Part shown: positions 32,848-36,373 of the stretch, piece after piece
Position numbering within the stretch: the stretch's first letter is position 1
Layout: the number at the start of each line of letters is the position of its first letter
Source of the DNA: Lachnospiraceae bacterium
GTDB lineage: Bacteria; Bacillota; Clostridia; Lachnospirales; Lachnospiraceae
DNA: 36,373 nucleotides
Assembly: GCA_021770785.1 (NCBI GenBank)
Contig: JAETQH010000042.1
Span: 1 to 36,373, forward strand
Reading direction: 5' to 3'
Program-made: the position numbers and the translations under genes
Notes under the pieces: generated by a model
Databases searched by the model: none
Told to the model about the DNA's origin: nothing
The model's input: only the letters and a program-made list of their open reading frames with translations

Positions 32848-33123
32848 CTACTGCGCCTCCCACAGCCCCCGTTTCATCAGCAGCCGTTTCTCAATAACAG
32901 AAAAGATAAATTTGTCAATCAGAATACCCACAGCCACAATCACCAGCATCACCAGCATCACCTGATTGATATCCGCCATGTCCCGCCCCATAATCAAGGT
33001 CTGTCCCAGACCCACGGAAGTTGTCATGACCTCGCCTGCCATCAACGCCCTCCAGGCAAAGGACCATCCCTGTTTTAAGCCGGAAACCAGCTCCGGCAGG
33101 CTCGCCGGAAAGGAAAGCTGCTC
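32848..33123 (-). pseudogene. C-terminal remnant of an SsuC/TauC-type ABC permease
   Basis: An open frame of 91 codons ends at the stop at 32848 and starts abruptly after an in-frame TAA at 33124-33126. It reads LSFPASLPELVSGLKQGW, SFAWRALMAGEVMTT, VGLGQTLIMGRDMADINQVM and FIFSVIEKRLLMKRGLW, the C-terminal third of nitrate/sulfonate/taurine-type permeases, which are about 250 residues. The rest of the gene, its ATPase and its binding protein are absent. It lies 26 nt past the kinase stop, inside the Bce module. It is a deletion or insertion scar; no IS or direct repeat marks the breakpoint. Confidence 0.8.
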
Positions 33124-33148
33124 TTACCTCTACGAGTAAATAGAAACG

Positions 33149-34138
33149 CTATTTTACCGCAAACCCGATGGAAACCCGTGTCCCCTCTCCTTCCTTAGAA
33201 GTAATGGTCAGGCTGTGCCCTAGCTCTTTCAAAATCCGGTTGCACAAATAAAGCCCTATCCCGGTGGAGTGTTTGTCCGCGTGGCCGTTATAGCCCGTGT
33301 AGCCCTTCTCACAAATCCGTGGCAAATCTTCCGCCTTAATGCCAATGCCCGTATCTGCAATCACAAGAAACAGGGTCCCGGTTCCCTCGCCCTCAAAACG
33401 AATCGTTATTTTCCCCTTCGCCGTATACTTGACGGCATTAGATAAAATCTGCTCCACCACAAAGGAAAGCCACTTTTCATCCGTCAGCGCTGCAAGCTCT
33501 GTCCCCTGATACTCCAGATTAATTTTTTTATGGATAAACATACGGGCATATTTACGGATTGCTCCCCGGATAACACCGTCTAGCTTCACTTTCTCCACCA
33601 CAAAATCATTGGTTTCCGACTCCAAACGCACATACTGCAGCGCCATTTCCACATATTGCTCAATACAGAAAAGCTCTTCTAATTCCTCGTTCTGTTCTCC
33701 CGTCTCATTTTTCTCTTGCAACAACAGCCTTAATGCAGAAATCGGCGTCTTAATCTGGTGCACCCACATGGCATAATATTCCCGCAGCTCTTTCTGCCTG
33801 CCCAACAATTCATTTTCCTTATGCAGCTTTTCTTCAAAGGCTAACCGAAGCAGTTTCCCATATTCTTCTTCCATGATGCCCTCTGCATCCGGCATATGCT
33901 CTAACGAATAAGACACGGAATACTCAAACTCCCTTAAATTCCGGTAATGTCCCCACTGGTGTACGATATCCCAGAGGAAAACCAACAGCAATACAAAACT
34001 CCCCACTGCCGCTGCGTATAAAATTTCCCGCATCGGATTTTTATTCAGCACCATGAGCATTACCATAATCCCCTCACAAATTCCAAAGGCCAGCACCCAT
34101 TTTAAATTGTACTTAAAATAAGAAAATATAAATTTCAT
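33149..34138 (-). CDS. BceS-type intramembrane-sensing histidine kinase
   Basis: Sensor kinase of the Bce/Gra class, which takes its signal from the transporter rather than an external domain. Two closely spaced membrane helices (about residues 12-30 and 38-58) have only a few residues outside. The phospho-acceptor His is in YAMWVHQIKTPISALRL near residue 128. ATP-binding boxes follow: N box EQILSNAVKYTAKG, G1 IADTGIGIKAEDLPRI, F box-like EKGYTGYNG and G2 STGIGLYLCNRI. The length of 329 is typical. ATG overlaps the response regulator stop by 4 nt (ATGA), so both are coupled. A permease remnant and then the transporter genes follow. Confidence 0.95.
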   Translation of the reverse strand: MKFIFSYFKYNLKWVLAFGICEGIMVMLMVLNKNPMREILYAAAVGSFVLLLVFLWDIVHQWGHYRNLREFEYSVSYSLEHMPDAEGIMEEEYGKLLRLAFEEKLHKENELLGRQKELREYYAMWVHQIKTPISALRLLLQEKNETGEQNEELEELFCIEQYVEMALQYVRLESETNDFVVEKVKLDGVIRGAIRKYARMFIHKKINLEYQGTELAALTDEKWLSFVVEQILSNAVKYTAKGKITIRFEGEGTGTLFLVIADTGIGIKAEDLPRICEKGYTGYNGHADKHSTGIGLYLCNRILKELGHSLTITSKEGEGTRVSIGFAVK

Positions 34139-34806
34139 CCGATACGATATCCAATCCCTTTCTTCGTGAGAATAAAGTCCTCTAGGCCCACCGCCTCTAA
34201 TTTTTTCCGCAGGCGGTTCACATTAACGGAGAGGGTGTTTTCATCCACATAGCTGTCACTCTCCCACAGCTTTGTCATCAGCGTATCCCGGGACACCACC
34301 TTTTCCTTATTCTCCATCAACACCTGCAAAATCCGCAAATCATTTTTCGTCAGCTCGATTTTCTCCTGCCGATAGGTCAGAGTTGCCTCCGTCAGGTTCA
34401 GCATGGCGCCCCGATGCTCTAACACTGTACTCTGTCCCATAAAATCATAGCTGCGCCGCAGCATTGCCTGTATCTTCACCGTCAGTACATCCAAATCAAA
34501 GGGCTTTGCAATAAAATCGTCCCCGCCCATATTCACTGCCATGACAATATTCATATTATCTGATGCGGAGGAGAGAAATATCACAGGCACCTTGGAAACT
34601 CTGCGGATTTCCGTGCACCAGTGATAGCCGTTATAAAAGGGCAGTTTAATATCCATCAGCACCAGCTGGGGCGAAAACTGTAAAAATTCCTGCAGCACAT
34701 TGGAAAAATCAGTAACTACCGCCACCTCATAATCCCAGCTTTCCAAATGCCTTTTTACCGTTCTTGCAATTATATTGTCATCTTCCACCATAAATATCCG
34801 ATACAT
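34135..34806 (-). CDS. BceR-type OmpR-family response regulator
   Basis: DNA-binding regulator partnering the kinase. The receiver has the acidic pair VEDDN, the phospho-acceptor Asp in LVLMDIKLPFYNG near residue 53, Ser/Thr in FLSSAS and Lys in FIAKPFDLD. The winged-helix domain runs from about 125 to 223 (TKNDLRILQVLMEN, DSYVDENTLSVNVNRLRKKL, LTKKGIGYRIG). GAGG lies 8 nt before ATG. A weak promoter (TTTCGG, 17 nt, TATAAA on the minus strand) overlaps the upstream DAHP synthase terminator. Its likely target is the dyad at 32791-32808. Confidence 0.95.
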   Translation of the reverse strand: MYRIFMVEDDNIIARTVKRHLESWDYEVAVVTDFSNVLQEFLQFSPQLVLMDIKLPFYNGYHWCTEIRRVSKVPVIFLSSASDNMNIVMAVNMGGDDFIAKPFDLDVLTVKIQAMLRRSYDFMGQSTVLEHRGAMLNLTEATLTYRQEKIELTKNDLRILQVLMENKEKVVSRDTLMTKLWESDSYVDENTLSVNVNRLRKKLEAVGLEDFILTKKGIGYRIG

Positions 34807-34863
34807 GCTCTATTCCTCTTCCCCTAAAATTCCATGAACCAGTCATTCCTCTTATTTATATCA

Positions 34864-34917
34864 CAAAAAAAGAGAAACCGAAAGTTTTTCCTGTCTCGAA
34901 AAAATCTTCGGTTTCTC
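34864..34917 (-). terminator. Rho-independent terminator of the DAHP synthase gene
   Basis: On the minus strand GAGAAACCGAA pairs with TTCGGTTTCTC perfectly, with further A/T pairing inside the 24-nt loop, followed by seven T. It separates aroF from the response regulator. Confidence 0.9.
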
Positions 34918-34960
34918 ACACGTTAACGCAACAAAATATTTCCTATGAAGCAAAAAATCT

Positions 34961-36013
34961 CTACCACAAGTCTGCCAATTCATAAATCAGCTTTTCTGTT
35001 TTCTTCCACCCTAAACACGGGTCAGTAATGGATTTTCCGTAGCAGTGTTCACTGACCTTCTGGCTGCCATCCTCGATATAACTCTCAATCATCAGCCCCT
35101 TAACCAGTTTATGGACGTCCTCGGAAACCTTGCAGCTGTGCATAATATCCTTGCTGATGCGAATCTGCTCTTCAAATTTCTTGCCGGAATTGGAATGGTT
35201 GGTATCCACAATCACCGCCGGATTTGCTAACGGTTTTCCACTGCCGGAGTTTGCCTCTTCATAATGCTCCATGAGGTTCTGCAAATCTTCATAATGGTAA
35301 TTTGGAATATTCCTTCCGAATTTATCCACATATCCTCTTAAAATCGCATGGGTATAAGGGTTTCCCTGGGTCTTAACCTCCCAACTCCGGTATAAAAAGG
35401 TATGCCCGTGCTGCGCCGCAATGATGGAATTCATCATGACGGAGATATCGCCTCCTGTGGGATTCTTCATACCGACAGGGATTGCCACGCCGCTGGCGGT
35501 GAGCCTGTGCTGCTGATTCTCAACGGATCGCGCCCCCACTGCCACGTAGGAAAGCAAATCGGAAAGATACCTGTGGTTTTCCGGATAAAGCATTTCGTCC
35601 GCACAGGTAAATCCTGTTTCTTCCACTGCCCGTTTGTGGAGCTGGCGAATGGCAATGATACCCTTTAACATATCGGATTCTTTCTCAGGGTCGGGCTGGT
35701 GCAGCATTCCCTTATAGCCTACTCCAATGGTTCTTGGTTTGTTGGTATAAATACGGGGGATGATAAAAATGTTATCCCGTACTTTCTCCTGCACCTGCCG
35801 CAGTCTTGAAATATAGTCAATCACTGCATCCTCATGGTCTGCGGAACAGGGACCAATGACTAAAATCAGTTTATCTTCTTTTCCCTCAAAAATTCTGCGT
35901 ATTTCCTCGTCACGCTCCGCCTTTGCGGCAACAATCTGCGGGCTTACCGGAAACTGCTCCTTTAACTCCTGAGGTGTGGGCAGCTTCCGTAAAAATTCCA
36001 TCTCCATTTCCAT
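34961..36013 (-). CDS. aroF: 3-deoxy-7-phosphoheptulonate (DAHP) synthase, class I
   Basis: First enzyme of the shikimate pathway, condensing phosphoenolpyruvate and erythrose 4-phosphate. The AroF/G/H class is shown by LVIGPCSADHEDAV, IPRIYTNKPRTIGVGYKG, EMLYPENHRY, VGARSVENQQHR, MKNPTGGDISVMMNS and VDTNHSNSGKK, the metal and PEP binding motifs in family order. The length of 350 is normal, with a short N-terminal extension that in this class carries feedback residues; which aromatic amino acid inhibits it cannot be told. The protein starts MEMEMEF; the ATG at 36013 has AAAGGA 12 nt upstream, so the second or third ATG is possible. It is a single-gene unit with its own promoter and terminator. 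No T-box or aromatic-rich leader peptide was found. Confidence 0.96.
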   Translation of the reverse strand: MEMEMEFLRKLPTPQELKEQFPVSPQIVAAKAERDEEIRRIFEGKEDKLILVIGPCSADHEDAVIDYISRLRQVQEKVRDNIFIIPRIYTNKPRTIGVGYKGMLHQPDPEKESDMLKGIIAIRQLHKRAVEETGFTCADEMLYPENHRYLSDLLSYVAVGARSVENQQHRLTASGVAIPVGMKNPTGGDISVMMNSIIAAQHGHTFLYRSWEVKTQGNPYTHAILRGYVDKFGRNIPNYHYEDLQNLMEHYEEANSGSGKPLANPAVIVDTNHSNSGKKFEEQIRISKDIMHSCKVSEDVHKLVKGLMIESYIEDGSQKVSEHCYGKSITDPCLGWKKTEKLIYELADLW

Positions 36014-36036
36014 TGCTGTATTAAGTCCTTTCCGGC

Positions 36037-36081
36037 GCCTGCAATGTTTATCTGCTGTTTTGACTCTAAACTCATGCAGGC
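36037..36081 (-). promoter_or_regulatory. Leader hairpin of the DAHP synthase mRNA
   Basis: GCCTGCA at 36037-36043 and TGCAGGC at 36075-36081 pair perfectly around a 31-nt loop in the roughly 110-nt leader, ending just before the ribosome site. It may affect translation; the loop shows no T-box motif. Confidence 0.4.
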
Positions 36082-36128
36082 ATAGTATTTTTACTTTAGC
36101 ACGTTGATGTGTTAAGTTTCCTCTTTAA

Positions 36129-36157
36129 ATAATACTTGTTTCGGCCGGATACGTCAA
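36129..36157 (-). promoter_or_regulatory. SigA-type promoter of the DAHP synthase gene
   Basis: On the minus strand TTGACG (36152-36157) and TATTAT (36129-36134) are 17 nt apart. The stretch between it and the sugar permease stop at 36191 shows no convincing terminator. Confidence 0.75.
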
Positions 36158-36190
36158 CTGTTTTTACTGATTTTTTAGGAACCACCCCAA

Positions 36191-36373
36191 TCAGCCTTTT
36201 ACACTTCCTAATGCCACACCCTGTACGATGTGTTTTGATAAAATCAGATACACCACTATTACAGGGAAAATGGAAAATGCAATCATCACATACACCTGGC
36301 CCATATCGAATTTCAGCCAGTCTGCGGAACGCAGCTGTGCAATCAAAATCGGCAGTGTCTTTTTCTTGTCATC
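36191..36373 (-). CDS. Carbohydrate ABC transporter permease (MalG/UgpE-type), 3' part only
   Basis: The last 60 codons of a gene running off the right edge. The product includes LPILIAQLRSADWL, then a membrane segment VYVMIAFSIFPVIVVYLILS, and ends SKHIVQGVALGSVKG, the standard C-terminus of the inner sugar permease in CUT1 transporters. The frame is open to the window end and stops with TGA at 36191-36193. Upstream partners (MalF-type permease, binding protein) are outside the window, so the sugar is unknown. Confidence 0.88.
   Translation of the reverse strand, partial: DDKKKTLPILIAQLRSADWLKFDMGQVYVMIAFSIFPVIVVYLILSKHIVQGVALGSVKG

Noticed and set aside
32575..33078. 167-codon plus-strand frame over the Bce regulatory region
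   Set aside because: Antisense to the small ORF, palindromes and permease remnant; His/Pro-rich shadow composition.
36014..36190. T-box riboswitch or aromatic attenuator before aroF
   Set aside because: No specifier stem, no T-box sequence, no terminator/antiterminator pair and no leader peptide beyond a three-codon ATG CCT GCA TGA.

Overview
The window looks like a chromosomal segment of a low-to-mid GC, spore-forming Clostridia, most likely a gut Lachnospiraceae. This rests on protein style, SpoVT with a SigG-like promoter, TTGaca/TATAAT-type promoters with strong AGGAGG ribosome sites, a Bce-type resistance module and an orphan flagellar-cap-like protein. It is inference; no 16S rRNA or other taxonomic marker is present. 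No IS element, prophage or CRISPR array was found.

Layout. 1-5110: an SbcD-like nuclease, a YhaN/SbcC-like ATPase and a class A penicillin-binding protein, nearly abutting on the minus strand. The PBP ends in four 15-residue repeats and is followed by a long palindrome. 5127-15603: a surface-polysaccharide locus with an ABC-2 exporter (Wzm/Wzt with a C-terminal Wzt_C-like domain), a methyltransferase fused to a kinase-like domain, a two-domain GT2 glycosyltransferase, a secreted InlB-repeat/Fn3 protein and a divergent second GT2 protein. The methyltransferase-kinase overlaps wzt, which recalls the WbdD/Wzt chain-capping export of Gram-negative O antigens. 15634-19110: structured convergent spacer, spoVT, a DUF4163/DUF3298 lipoprotein, a HAD phosphatase and a ferredoxin-type aldo/keto reductase.

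19199-25086: an envelope-lipid neighbourhood with an LTA-synthase-like phosphoglycerol transferase, an MprF/UPF0104-type membrane protein, a radical SAM/SPASM enzyme and a divergent zinc-dependent phospholipase C-like protein. The divergent spacer carries two Spo0A-box-like heptamers 20 bp apart. 25104-27484: a D-2-hydroxyacid dehydrogenase, patatin and NfeD operon with a clean terminator. 27624-29806: a FliD-C-like small protein, an S66 peptidase, tRNA-Gly(CCC) and a BFD-like [2Fe-2S] protein whose ribosome site lies inside the tRNA terminator hairpin. 29813-34806: a BceRS-BceAB-type antimicrobial peptide sensing and detoxification module, with an unannotated 35-codon membrane ORF overlapping the ATPase start and a decayed SsuC/TauC-type permease remnant between the kinase and the transporter. 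34865-36373: a class I DAHP synthase with promoter, leader hairpin and terminator, then the last 60 codons of a sugar ABC permease running off the window.

Best candidates for something new are the Gram-positive methyltransferase-kinase/Wzt pair, the radical SAM-flippase-phosphoglycerol transferase neighbourhood under possible Spo0A control, the small membrane ORF in front of the BceAB pair, and the orphan FliD-like protein.
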